Positions 1 through 7,199 are shown, counted from the first letter of the stretch. The stretch: DNA of 64,000 nucleotides from PALSA-1316 sp964499365 (GCA_964499365.1 CAZCKU010000014.1:1-64000), one strand, 5' to 3'. Made by a program: numbers and translations. Notes: a model not told the origin generated them from the letters alone.

Positions 1-4
1 TAAA

Positions 5-54
5 TAGGACATTTCTATTTTGCTCAGTTAGGACATTATCATTTTGCTGTTACA
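5..54. mobile_element. possible terminal repeats of an IS element running off the left edge
   Basis: Two 20-base direct repeats (5-24 and 29-48) share 17 bases, begin TAGGACATT and end ATTTTGCT, and have a 24-base period. They are followed by TGTTACA, which ends in CA at 54. Closely spaced multiple terminal repeats and a CA terminus are typical of IS21-family ends. No transposase is visible because the window starts here, so the assignment is an inference. The AT-rich stretch stands out from the GC-rich coding DNA that follows. Confidence 0.35.
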
Positions 55-115
55 GTCTGCAGGGAACGTTTCCCTGCCGGATAATCTGAAAAGGCACTGC
101 TGCCGGACGGTCCCC

Positions 116-874
116 TCATGATATCTTTCCAACCGCGGCGAGGTACAGGGTGAACTCATCCTCCCCATCTGCGCCGAGGAGCAGGTCCATCTTCTCCTGG
201 TCATAGGCTGCAACGGCGCAGACCCCGCAGCCTGCAGCAGCGGAGGACAGGTAGAGGTTCTGACAGACATGGCCTGCATCGATCGCTATCACCTTATGGG
301 CGGCGATATCGTAACGCCATTCCATCCGCCGGGGGAGCGTGGTCCATATGAAGGTTACCGCAGCCCGGGCGATGAATGTCTGCCCGAGTGCTGCCTCGGC
401 CACCCTGAGAGCCAGGTTTTCCGGCTGCTTTTCGAGCAGAAGCTGATGTTCGAGCGGAAGGTACCGGTAGATGCCCTGTGCGGTCCCTGCAACATTCAGG
501 ACACAGAGGTAGGTCTCGAAGGCGTGGCGGCAGCCTGCCGAAGGAACGGTCCGGAAGGCGGTGGTCTCATTCGCCCTCCGCGTGATGCCCTGCGTTGCCC
601 AGAGCATGAAAGACAGTTCGTCAGGCGAAACAGGTTCCCGGTTGAAATCCCGGTGGCTCCTGCGCGTCCCGATTGCCGTGGCAAGGTCCATGCTGTTGAT
701 ACCCTGCCATGTTCCCGGTGCAGCCAGGGCAATGCGTTTTCCGTCGACAGGGCACGACTTCTGTATCGGCGGAGGGGGGACCCCGCGGCTCTGGTCTGTC
801 CGGCGAAAGTCGATCTCCTGCCTGACCCTGTCTTTAAGAAAGTAGCGGAACTGGTCCCTCAATTTTTTGTCCAT
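116..874 (-). CDS. SagB-type nitroreductase-family FMN oxidoreductase
   Basis: A 252-residue protein of the nitroreductase fold. These enzymes bind FMN and act as NAD(P)H or substrate oxidoreductases; the SagB subgroup includes azoline dehydrogenases of peptide natural products. Visible signatures are the N-terminal FMN-phosphate segment RRSHRDF (residues 71-77), the central RTVPSAGCRHAFETYLCV block (108-125) and the C-terminal SSAAAGCGVCAVAAYD segment. No signal peptide is seen, so it should be cytoplasmic. It has no precursor peptide or cyclodehydratase next to it, so a role in peptide modification is not supported here; a stand-alone reductase is more likely. It lies 88 bases downstream of the Y-family polymerase on the same strand and may be the last gene of that transcript. 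The substrate cannot be read from the sequence. Confidence 0.8.
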   Translation of the reverse strand: MDKKLRDQFRYFLKDRVRQEIDFRRTDQSRGVPPPPIQKSCPVDGKRIALAAPGTWQGINSMDLATAIGTRRSHRDFNREPVSPDELSFMLWATQGITRRANETTAFRTVPSAGCRHAFETYLCVLNVAGTAQGIYRYLPLEHQLLLEKQPENLALRVAEAALGQTFIARAAVTFIWTTLPRRMEWRYDIAAHKVIAIDAGHVCQNLYLSSAAAGCGVCAVAAYDQEKMDLLLGADGEDEFTLYLAAVGKIS

Positions 875-962
875 TGGTCACGCTCCTTGTTATCCTTAAC
901 CCATTATAAAACAGTCTGCTTATTTCTGGACATGGCAATAGCAGGAATAGAATGCGGACCCG

Positions 963-2276
963 TCAAACTTTTATATGCAGGACCGGCAGTCCGAGGCGCT
1001 GCCGGTTGTTCTCTCCCCTGAAGAGGTCCTTTGTCCTTGCAGGGGCGTCGCCGCGGTCGCCTTCGTGGCGGGCCTGGAGCTTGGCCGGCAGGCTTGAGGC
1101 ATGGTGCACGGTGTATTTCCCGAACTTTTCCGAGATCAGGTCCACGGTACTGTAGATCCTGCCTGTCTTCTCGATTCGCGCCCTGTCGTCAAAGAGGGTG
1201 TATTGGACCTGGGTATCCTGCATCAGCCCGGCAAGCACAACGCCTGTCTGACGGTAACGTGTTTTTACGGTATAGAGTTTTCCGAACCCCTCGTGCAGTG
1301 CGGCAAACAGGTCCGCGGGATACGCGGTCGGACGGCTGAGCCTCACCTCGATGCCGCTGTCCCTGAAGTCCTGCTGCCGCAGCAGGACGATCAGCCGGGT
1401 GGCTGCGAGGTGATACCTCCGGGCCTTGATGCAGGCGGCCTCGAGGTTCTTGGTCAACTGGCCGAAGATGAAGGTCTCGTCATGCGACGGCGGGGTAAAG
1501 GTCTTTGTCTTGCTGATCGACTGATAGCTGCTCTTCGACGCTGCCGTGACCGGGTAGACACTCCTGCCGTTGAGTTCATGCCAGATCTCCTGGTAGGGCT
1601 TCGGGAGGTGCTGTTTGATAAACCCCTCGTCTTTTTGCGCGAAGTCGAGTGCCGTGACGACACCGAACTTTGCCAGGAATGCCGCGGTGTTCGGGCCGAT
1701 GCCCCAGACCTTCCCTGCCGGGAGACCTCCGAGATAGTGGTGGATCTCCCTTCCCGGTATCATGGTGAGTCCGTGCGGCTTCTTATGCTTCGAGCCTATC
1801 TTGGCAAGGACCTTTGAAAGGCTTACCCCGACCGAGACCGTGATCCCCAGTTCCTGCTCGACCGCGGCCTGCATCTGACCGGCGATCATGGCGTAGGGGC
1901 CATGGAAGCTTCGCCTCAGGCCGGTAAGGTCGACAAAGGCCTCGTCGATCGAGTATTCCTCGACATCAGGGGAAAAGCGCCTCAGGATCTCGAACATCCT
2001 GACCGAAAAAAGGCTGTAGGTTTCATAGTCAGACGGCAGAATGACTGCGTCAGGGCAGATCTTTTTGACGTCCGAGAGCGGCACGCCCCGGCCGATGCCC
2101 ATCGCCTTTGCCTCGTAGCTTGCTGCAGAGACGATCCCCCGTTCTTTCCCGGTGATTACCGGCAGACCCCTGAGTTCAGGGTGGACCGCCTGCTCGCAGG
2201 AAGCGAAGAAGGCGTCTGCATCCAGGTGAAGGATCGCACGCGGCCACGAATGGATCATGAGGGGTTGGGTGGTCAT
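963..2276 (-). CDS. dinB: Y-family translesion DNA polymerase (DinB/Pol IV type)
   Basis: A 437-residue error-prone polymerase that inserts nucleotides opposite damaged bases. The metal-binding aspartate lies in HLDADAFFASCE (D19), the second acidic pair in YSIDEAFVDLTG (D111, E112), and the steric-gate region follows FFASCE. An HhH-like thumb around residues 175-200 (VWGIGPNTAAFLAKFG) and a little-finger domain follow. The C terminus is longer than in E. coli Pol IV and shows no clear beta-clamp pentapeptide at its very end; YTLFDD around residue 359 is an internal candidate. The gene sits in a lexA-led minus-strand series, which fits SOS control. Its ATG overlaps the TGA of the upstream RAYT gene (ATGA), so it may now be translationally coupled to a mobile gene. 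Confidence 0.93.
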   Translation of the reverse strand: MTTQPLMIHSWPRAILHLDADAFFASCEQAVHPELRGLPVITGKERGIVSAASYEAKAMGIGRGVPLSDVKKICPDAVILPSDYETYSLFSVRMFEILRRFSPDVEEYSIDEAFVDLTGLRRSFHGPYAMIAGQMQAAVEQELGITVSVGVSLSKVLAKIGSKHKKPHGLTMIPGREIHHYLGGLPAGKVWGIGPNTAAFLAKFGVVTALDFAQKDEGFIKQHLPKPYQEIWHELNGRSVYPVTAASKSSYQSISKTKTFTPPSHDETFIFGQLTKNLEAACIKARRYHLAATRLIVLLRQQDFRDSGIEVRLSRPTAYPADLFAALHEGFGKLYTVKTRYRQTGVVLAGLMQDTQVQYTLFDDRARIEKTGRIYSTVDLISEKFGKYTVHHASSLPAKLQARHEGDRGDAPARTKDLFRGENNRQRLGLPVLHIKV

Positions 2277-2953
2277 TTGGTATCTGTAGGGGCGAAAAAT
2301 CTTTCGCCCCTACGGTGAACGATATTTCCGGGATTGTTTTCATCTTCGGCCCATTTTCCGGGGTTGTCGATGATGTATCTGCGAACATGGCCTAATGCCT
2401 TTTCATTGCTGATGATGTGTTCGTAATAATTGCGCTGCCACAATCTGCCATTAAATGGCGGCCAATTATGTTGCCTGACATTTCTGATATATTCATTTGT
2501 CGTCATCGTTTTAAACCAATCGATAATATTACCCAATGTAGGGGCAACCCTGTGTGGTTGCCCTGTTTGTGGTTGTGCGTTGCAGGATGCAGGGTGATCA
2601 TGAATACCAGGGCAACCGCATAGGTCAGGGCAACCACATAGGTCAGGGCAACCACATAGGTCAGGGCAACCACATAGGGTTGCCCCTACGATTACAATAA
2701 TGCCGTGAAAATGATTCGGCATTATCACGAATTCGTCAAATGCAATGTTCTTGAATTTATTGGCGGATTCATACCACCATTTTGGGATCATCTGCCCTGC
2801 ATTATTTAACCTCATTTCACCATTGACGATATCCCCGAACAGACATTCCCTGTCTTTCGTGCATATGGTCACAAAATATGCCCCGGCCTGTGAATAATCA
2901 TACTCCTTCAGGCGAATCGAATGGTGGTGGTGTTTATCAGGGTTGTATTTCAT
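2273..2953 (-). CDS. REP-associated tyrosine transposase (RAYT, Y1/HUH type)
   Basis: A single-domain HUH transposase (PF01797-like) of the kind that mobilises REP/BIME palindromes. The HUH pair lies in IMPNHFHGIIVIV, and the nucleophile Tyr is expected in the LWQRNYYEHII segment near the C-terminal helix. I chose ATG 2953 (MKYNPDKHHHHS) because residues further upstream read through REP-like palindromes and do not match the family. A low-complexity insert lies between the HUH strand and the APTLGNIIDWFK segment. It consists of CGCPDL repeated three times plus a partial copy, and it is encoded by 18-bp tandem repeats and bounded by two inverted REP-like hairpins. The stop codon overlaps the dinB start, and a perfect 12-bp hairpin encodes the C-terminal RRGERFFAP. 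The gene separates lexA and two tiny ORFs from dinB, so it probably inserted into that operon. Confidence 0.88.
   Translation of the reverse strand: MKYNPDKHHHHSIRLKEYDYSQAGAYFVTICTKDRECLFGDIVNGEMRLNNAGQMIPKWWYESANKFKNIAFDEFVIMPNHFHGIIVIVGATLCGCPDLCGCPDLCGCPDLCGCPGIHDHPASCNAQPQTGQPHRVAPTLGNIIDWFKTMTTNEYIRNVRQHNWPPFNGRLWQRNYYEHIISNEKALGHVRRYIIDNPGKWAEDENNPGNIVHRRGERFFAPTDTK
2286..2313. repeat. REP palindrome at the 3' end of the RAYT gene
   Basis: A perfect 12-bp inverted repeat with a four-base loop (left arm GTAGGGGCGAAA at 2286-2297, right arm 2302-2313). The GTAGGGGCG core is the usual REP head that RAYT enzymes recognise. It lies inside the coding sequence, so its arms are translated as the RAYT C terminus. 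Its position just upstream of dinB means it could also act as an RNA hairpin between the two overlapping genes. Confidence 0.85.
2540..2564 (+). repeat. internal REP-like element, arm A
   Basis: A 25-base element that starts AGGGGCAACCC and ends TGGTTGCCCT, forming an imperfect hairpin. The element at 2663-2687 is its reverse complement at 24 of 25 positions. The pair therefore forms a BIME-like inverted unit of about 150 bp embedded in the RAYT coding frame. Confidence 0.75.
2610..2681. repeat. 18-bp tandem repeat, four units, coding for CGCPDL
   Basis: Units begin at 2610, 2628, 2646 and 2664 and read GGGCAACCACATAGGTCA. The first has one substitution and the last changes at its 3' end. 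The period of 18 keeps the RAYT frame open, adding six residues per unit. Each unit is one arm of the neighbouring REP element plus a short spacer, so the array looks like slippage of a REP arm. Confidence 0.9.
2663..2687 (-). repeat. internal REP-like element, arm B (inverted)
   Basis: Inverted partner of 2540-2564, differing at one position. Its left part overlaps the last unit of the tandem array, which suggests that the array grew from this element. Confidence 0.75.
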
Positions 2954-3029
2954 ATATGCATGTTCGTAGGGGGGCGATTCATCACGCCCTGTGTTTACGG
3001 TCATGGCCAATCGCATCGAAAAGCTATAA

Positions 3030-3050
3030 GGGCGGTTTTCGAACCGCACC
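3030..3050. repeat. REP-like hairpin upstream of the RAYT gene
   Basis: GCGGTT, TTCG and AACCGC (3032-3047) form a compact tetraloop hairpin. It is flanked by GGGC and CACCTAC, and another GTAGGGGGGCG-type head lies at about 2967. Together with 2286-2313 this places REP-like palindromes on both sides of the transposase, the usual arrangement for RAYT genes. Confidence 0.55.
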
Positions 3051-3066
3051 TACCGTCCGATAGAAA

Positions 3067-3189
3067 TCATTCCTCAGTTATTTTTATTTCAATCTGGAAC
3101 CCTTCATGTGTCGCAATTATTCGTGTCAGGTCTTCCATAGACATTTTTTTGCCATCTATCACCAAACAGACTTCATTACGGTGTATCAT
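3067..3189 (-). CDS. 40-residue small ORF, unknown function
   Basis: Begins ATG ATA CAC at 3189, where ATGA overlaps the stop of the 59-residue ORF upstream. It encodes a compact acidic peptide with segments NEVCLVIDGKKMS, MEDLTRIIATHEG and FQIEIKITEE, which reads as strand, turn, helix and strand. This resembles the C-terminal part of a small domain seen in some hypothetical proteins, but I cannot name it with confidence. Overlap coupling and the sensible composition favour translation. It could also be a remnant of a longer gene. Confidence 0.4.
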   Translation of the reverse strand: MIHRNEVCLVIDGKKMSMEDLTRIIATHEGFQIEIKITEE

Positions 3190-3365
3190 CGCGGGCGGGT
3201 TTCGACCATCTTCTGGAGTTCATAGGCGATGATATGGGTCCTGATGACGGTTGAATGTATCGCCCGGTACCCGCGGAAAAAATTCCAGAGGCCATACAGC
3301 GCACAGCCTGCGACGATCAGGTAAAAGAGTTCTCCAAGAAATTTCAGCATGAATCCGTCAATCAT
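3186..3365 (-). CDS. 59-residue single-pass membrane small protein
   Basis: ATG at 3365 is preceded by a very strong Shine-Dalgarno (GGGAGGAAG, 6-8 bases upstream). The peptide has one hydrophobic segment (FLGELFYLIVAGCALYGLW, about residues 9-27) followed by a basic, helical tail (FFRGYRAIHSTVIRTHIIAY). It lies between lexA and the RAYT gene on the same strand and is probably cotranscribed with lexA. Several bacteria carry short membrane-active proteins in their SOS regulon (the TisB and SulA contexts are examples), so an SOS-induced small membrane protein is a reasonable but untested guess. Confidence 0.5.
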   Translation of the reverse strand: MIDGFMLKFLGELFYLIVAGCALYGLWNFFRGYRAIHSTVIRTHIIAYELQKMVETRPR

Positions 3366-3450
3366 TTTATTCTTCCTCCCTGTAATTTATTGTTCTATGT
3401 CCTGCTGCCTTTACCGCAATTCCCTCTGATTCCCTGCTTTGGAAAAGGGG

Positions 3451-3471
3451 CCTGCCTGTCCGGCAGGCAGG
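3451..3471. repeat. hairpin downstream of lexA
   Basis: CCTGCCTG (3451-3458) and CAGGCAGG (3464-3471) form a perfect 8-bp stem with a five-base loop. The flanks CTTTGGAAAAGGGG and TGAGGGGGAATTTT resemble parts of the double-hairpin repeats found near 24.0 and 40.4 kb, so this may be a rearranged copy. No T-run on the minus strand argues against an ordinary terminator. Confidence 0.6.
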
Positions 3472-3494
3472 GGTGAGGGGGAATTTTATTTCCT

Positions 3495-4088
3495 TCATTT
3501 GTATTTCCTTATCACTGCCGTGACGACGCCTGCGATCTTGAGTTCCTTCCGCGGCCTGATCGGTTTAAAGGCAGGGTTCGCGGGGATGAGGGTAACCTGC
3601 TCCCCCTTTTTCTCGAGATATTTCATGGTCCATTCACCGTCGACCTCTGCGATGACGATGTCGCCGCTCTTATGAGGCTGGCCCCGGTCGACGATCACCA
3701 TGTCCCCGGGCAGTATGCCGGCCCCTGACATGGACTCTCCCGAGACCTTCAGCATGAAGGTGGCCTGGGGGTTCTGGATCAGGAGGTCGTTGAGCGAGAG
3801 GTTGTCCGCAAGCTCCTCTTCAGCCGGGCTCGGGAATCCTGCCTCGACCGTGCCGAGCACCCTGACCGGGGCGGCGATCGATTTCGGGATGAGCCGGCCC
3901 TTCGGGTCCCGCGCCAGGATATTCAGCTCTACCAGCCTGCTGATCAGTTTATGTCCGGCGTTTTTTGACCTGAATCCGACCAGGTCCCCGATCTCGGAGA
4001 GGCTCGGCATCCTGCCTTTATCGTGATAAAAGCCGGCAATCGCCTCGATCCTGCCCCTGAGCTTTGCGTCATCGCGGTCTGTTTTCAT
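3495..4088 (-). CDS. lexA: LexA-type SOS repressor
   Basis: A 197-residue repressor with an N-terminal winged-helix region (about 1-70) and a C-terminal S24 autoprotease domain. The scissile pair is A83-G84 in VEAGFPSP. The catalytic serine is S119 in SGESMSGAG and the catalytic lysine is K156 in WTMKYLEK, the same numbering as E. coli LexA. On DNA damage, RecA filaments would trigger cleavage and derepression. Its own promoter contains a perfect 16-bp palindrome, so autorepression is very likely. The downstream genes (two tiny ORFs, RAYT, Y-family polymerase) lie on the same strand, which suggests a lexA-dinB SOS operon interrupted by a RAYT element. There is no Shine-Dalgarno before ATG 4088; the promoter position implies a leaderless message. 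Confidence 0.93.
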   Translation of the reverse strand: MKTDRDDAKLRGRIEAIAGFYHDKGRMPSLSEIGDLVGFRSKNAGHKLISRLVELNILARDPKGRLIPKSIAAPVRVLGTVEAGFPSPAEEELADNLSLNDLLIQNPQATFMLKVSGESMSGAGILPGDMVIVDRGQPHKSGDIVIAEVDGEWTMKYLEKKGEQVTLIPANPAFKPIRPRKELKIAGVVTAVIRKYK

Positions 4089-4094
4089 GATTTT

Positions 4095-4123
4095 ATTATA
4101 GGTGAACGATCGTTCACTGTCAA
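4095..4123 (-). promoter_or_regulatory. lexA promoter with palindromic operator filling the spacer
   Basis: On the minus strand, a consensus -35 TTGACA (4118-4123) and a consensus -10 TATAAT (4095-4100) are separated by exactly 17 bp. The spacer holds the perfect palindrome GTGAACGATCGTTCAC (4102-4117), whose GAAC and GTTC half-sites match the Gram-positive-type LexA box. Only six bases separate the -10 box from ATG, so transcription should start at or next to the start codon. Confidence 0.88.
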
Positions 4124-4163
4124 GATAAAAATGATCAGTTTGCCGAGAGTGAAGGGTGAACGG

Positions 4164-5360
4164 TCAGCTGAGGATCTCTATGAGCGCCTTTATCACCGTC
4201 TGGTCGTAGGTATCCTTGTCCTGCCTGAGGATGGCGAGGGCTTCAAAGGCCTTCATCTTCGGCGCGGTGGCCTTGTTCGAGACCATGGTGTCATAGGCAT
4301 TGGCAAGCTCTACGATCCTTGCGATGAGGGGGACCTTGTTCCCCCTGAGCCCGGCGCCGGCCAGTTTCTCCTGATGGAACAGGGCTATAATTACCGCTTC
4401 CCGGGGGATGTTCTTCATGCCCTGCAGGAGATCAACGCTGCTGAGTGCATAATTCTGATAGATGGAATGCTCTTCGCTGGATTGTCCGCCGGTCTTGTCC
4501 AGGAGTGCGCTTGCGATGGTCGTTTTCCCGATGTCATGGAGCAGGGCGCCGACGGCGAGCGGCCCAATCTCGTGCCGCGGTATACCGAGGTTGGCGGCCA
4601 GGACGACAGAGAGCAGCATGACATTCACTGCATGCACGTAAAGATAAAAATCGTAAATACGGGAGGAGGTCAGCCGGATGACGAGATGCTTGTTGTCGAC
4701 GATGAATTCAGCCATGTTTACCGCCTCCTGCATCAGTGCGTCAAGGGCGGCATCATTGCTGACATCGCTGAAGAACCGGCAGGTCCTGACCTTCAGGATT
4801 TCCCGCGCGACCAGCGACTCCTCGAAGAGGGGAGACCCCCGGATCCCCGCAAGATATGACTCATAGGCGTCGAGCTTTGAAACCGGTATCACGATGTCGT
4901 ACTCGAGGTCCCGTATCTTTCTGACGATCGCCTCGCCCGTGAGGTCGTCTATAAGCGGAATATTTCCGAACGTCGGGTATCGCAGGATGCCGATTCTCAG
5001 TTGCGCCGCGACGTCGGCGGTAATAAGGTCCCGTCTGAGGATGAAGCTCTTTTCCTTGAAATAGGAATAGTCTTCAAAGAGCCGGTGTTCGTCTTTTTTT
5101 ATCGTGCGCGCCGTTTTCCTCAGATCCCGGTATGCAGGCAGGTCCCGCTCCCGGATAAAGAATTCGGTGAGCGACTGCATGGCGAGGATTTCCCGTGCGA
5201 TATCGCAGAAGACCGTATTTTTGGAAAAGAGGAATTTGATGATGTTTCTGTCTTTGGCATAGACATCGAAGGGGATCCTGATGCCGTCGGCAAAAATGCA
5301 GGGGTCTATGGGGACATAGAGGTCCGCAGGGTCACAGGGGACTATCCGGATCGTGCTCAT
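4164..5360 (-). CDS. HD-GYP-like signalling protein with degenerate GYP motif
   Basis: A 398-residue cytoplasmic protein. The C-terminal half carries an HD domain with H243 in YVHAVNV and the metal pair H275-D276 in LLHDIGK, then FHQEKLAGAGLRGNKVPLIARIVELANAYDTM. The overall order matches HD-GYP cyclic-di-GMP phosphodiesterases, but the hallmark GYP is replaced by AGL or GLR. The N-terminal 200 residues are typical of DUF3391-like or uncharacterised leader regions and contain no receiver. The HD metal ligands are present, so activity is possible, but a changed GYP loop often means altered specificity or a receptor role. It is encoded between lexA and a chemoreceptor. With PilZ and MshEN proteins elsewhere in the window, it supports an active c-di-GMP network. 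Confidence 0.8.
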   Translation of the reverse strand: MSTIRIVPCDPADLYVPIDPCIFADGIRIPFDVYAKDRNIIKFLFSKNTVFCDIAREILAMQSLTEFFIRERDLPAYRDLRKTARTIKKDEHRLFEDYSYFKEKSFILRRDLITADVAAQLRIGILRYPTFGNIPLIDDLTGEAIVRKIRDLEYDIVIPVSKLDAYESYLAGIRGSPLFEESLVAREILKVRTCRFFSDVSNDAALDALMQEAVNMAEFIVDNKHLVIRLTSSRIYDFYLYVHAVNVMLLSVVLAANLGIPRHEIGPLAVGALLHDIGKTTIASALLDKTGGQSSEEHSIYQNYALSSVDLLQGMKNIPREAVIIALFHQEKLAGAGLRGNKVPLIARIVELANAYDTMVSNKATAPKMKAFEALAILRQDKDTYDQTVIKALIEILS

Positions 5361-5394
5361 GGGCCCCTTTTTTTATTCCAGCTTCGCATCGCCC

Positions 5395-7050
5395 TTATCC
5401 GGTTATGAAGCCGGAGACATCCTGTTTCAGCTTATCACCGATGCTGCTGAGGTTTATAATCTCGGCCCTGATGTTTTCTGCTTCGGCCTCCATCTCCTTT
5501 GCGATGTTCGCCGTTATCTCTATGTTTCTGACGACCTCTTCCGAGGCAGCGGACTGTTCATCCACCGCAGTGGCTATCTGGGTTATCTCATCGCGGACCT
5601 TCTGGACCGACTCAACAATGGTCTGCAGCACATTGTTGAGGTTCTGTATATGGGCCGTTGCCTTTGAGACACCCTTTGAAGACTCGACCATGGACCGGGA
5701 GGTCTGGCTGGAATCCTCCTGGACCGCGCTTATCTTGCCCGAAATCTCTGCCGTTGCCCGTATCGTCCTTTCGGCGAGTTTCCTCACCTCGTCTGCCACG
5801 ACGGCAAATCCCCTGCCCTGTTCTCCTGCCCGCGCAGCCTCGATCGCCGCATTCAGGGCGAGCAGGTTTGTCTGGTCGGCGATGTCCTTGATCACGGTGA
5901 GGATATCCCCTATCTCTATTACCCGGTTGTTCAGTTTCTCGACCATGGTCGCAAGTTCTGCTGTTGAGGTGTTCACTTCACCGATCGTCACCACGGTGAG
6001 GTCTGTTATCTTGCTGCCGCTCTGGGCTATTTCCATGGCGTCAGCCGACGACTCCGATGCCACCGACGCATTCTTGGCGATGTCCGTGATGGTCTGGCTC
6101 ATCTCCTCTGCCGAGGCAGCGATCTGGTGCGCCTGCATGGCCTGGTTTTTTGCACCCCCGCTGAGCTTGTCCGCTGTGCCCGAAAGGGTCCGGGATGCGG
6201 ATGAAAGGTCCATCACCCCGGTCTTGATATTGCCGACGATTGCCCCGATCTTTCCGGACATCGAGGAAAAATCCTGCATCATCAGCCCGATCTCGTCTTT
6301 CCGGGCTGTTGTCGCCTGAACAGACCTGAAATCACCACCGGCCATCGCCCGCGAGTCACGGGAGATCGTGACGATCGGGGATATGATCAGAGAGGAGAGG
6401 AACTTCGCGATGATGACGAGAAAGACGATGAAGATGCCCCCTCCCGCAAAGAAGCCCCACCTGATGAAATTCACCTCTTTTTTTACATCCGCGGTCACCC
6501 GTTCAGCCTCGGCCTTCATCTTCGTGTCAGCCCGCTGTGCGGCCTCCGCCATGGTCCCGAAGCGCTCCGCCTGTACTGTCCCGCCGATTTCCCGCGCCTT
6601 TTCCTCCCTGCCCTCGAGAAGGAGCGGGATGACCTCCGTATCCCTGGTGACCTTGATCGCCTCCCAGGCCTCCTGCGCTTTTTTTACATCCGGGGCAGCC
6701 CCGGCTGTATCAGAGGTCTCCAGCGAGGTTCTGATCTGTTTGAAAAGCTCATCGATGCCGCTGGTCTGCTGCTTGATCACGTCGATATGCCCGAGTCTTT
6801 TATCCCTGTCGCTCTCGGTCATCATGGCCGCTACTCTGCCCCTGGCGAGGCTTATATTGAGCCGCAGCAGTTCCATGTTCTGTGCTGTTTCGATATTCCG
6901 GATTATGGAGGCATATGCCCCGCCGCCGACCTGTACCCTTGTGAAGGTTACCTGCCCTATGATCACCCCGGCGATGGCTACTCCCACGATAATTCCGAAA
7001 ATAAGGTACAGTTTTGCCCTCAGACTCATGTCCTGAAACCAGGTCAGCAT
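5395..7050 (-). CDS. methyl-accepting chemotaxis protein
   Basis: A 551-residue transmembrane chemoreceptor. TM1 spans about residues 12-32 (LYLIFGIIVGVAIAGVIIG). A periplasmic four-helix-bundle-type sensor follows to about residue 195, then TM2 (WGFFAGGGIFIVFLVIIAKF) and a HAMP domain. The long cytoplasmic coiled coil carries the signalling tip DQTNLLALNAAIEAARAG with GRGFAVVADEVRKLAERT. It should couple to CheW and CheA, which are not in this window. A good Shine-Dalgarno (GGAGGGA) precedes the ATG. A textbook sigma-28 promoter lies 64 bases upstream, tying expression to late flagellar regulation. The ligand is not deducible. Confidence 0.95.
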   Translation of the reverse strand: MLTWFQDMSLRAKLYLIFGIIVGVAIAGVIIGQVTFTRVQVGGGAYASIIRNIETAQNMELLRLNISLARGRVAAMMTESDRDKRLGHIDVIKQQTSGIDELFKQIRTSLETSDTAGAAPDVKKAQEAWEAIKVTRDTEVIPLLLEGREEKAREIGGTVQAERFGTMAEAAQRADTKMKAEAERVTADVKKEVNFIRWGFFAGGGIFIVFLVIIAKFLSSLIISPIVTISRDSRAMAGGDFRSVQATTARKDEIGLMMQDFSSMSGKIGAIVGNIKTGVMDLSSASRTLSGTADKLSGGAKNQAMQAHQIAASAEEMSQTITDIAKNASVASESSADAMEIAQSGSKITDLTVVTIGEVNTSTAELATMVEKLNNRVIEIGDILTVIKDIADQTNLLALNAAIEAARAGEQGRGFAVVADEVRKLAERTIRATAEISGKISAVQEDSSQTSRSMVESSKGVSKATAHIQNLNNVLQTIVESVQKVRDEITQIATAVDEQSAASEEVVRNIEITANIAKEMEAEAENIRAEIINLSSIGDKLKQDVSGFITG

Positions 7051-7113
7051 TCAATCCCTCCGTTGTGTATGTCTTTTTAAGCAGCAGGCGTAACTCAAGT
7101 ATATCACGTATTC

Positions 7114-7141
7114 TTATCGGCTGTTCTGCCCATGATCTTTA
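7114..7141 (-). promoter_or_regulatory. sigma-28 (FliA) promoter of the chemoreceptor gene
   Basis: On the minus strand, TAAAGATC (7134-7141), 12 bases, then GCCGATAA (7114-7121). The -10 octamer is a perfect match to the FliA consensus and the -35 begins TAAAG. The spacer is one base longer than the E. coli optimum. The predicted start gives a leader of about 57 bases to ATG 7050. Confidence 0.8.
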
Positions 7142-7165
7142 TTATTCATTGAGCGAGTCAAACTA

Positions 7166-7194
7166 TTGACGCATTCTTTTTTTTCCGGTATAGT
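7166..7194 (+). promoter_or_regulatory. housekeeping promoter of the NtrC-type regulator
   Basis: TTGACG (7166-7171) and TATAGT (7189-7194) are separated by 17 bp. The -10 box ends five bases before ATG 7200, so the message would be leaderless, as at lexA. Confidence 0.7.
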
Positions 7195-7199
7195 GTCTT

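Noticed and set aside
116..874. SagB-like protein as part of a thiazole/oxazole peptide cluster
   Set aside because: No precursor peptide, cyclodehydratase or transporter is nearby on either strand.
269..1021. Long open frame on the plus strand over the nitroreductase and polymerase end
   Set aside because: It is antisense to two genes with clear motifs, has biased composition (many Arg, Pro and Cys) and lacks a ribosome site.
2610..2681. Short regular repeats considered as a CRISPR array
   Set aside because: Units are contiguous 18-mers with no spacers, lie in an open reading frame and derive from REP arms. No cas genes are present.
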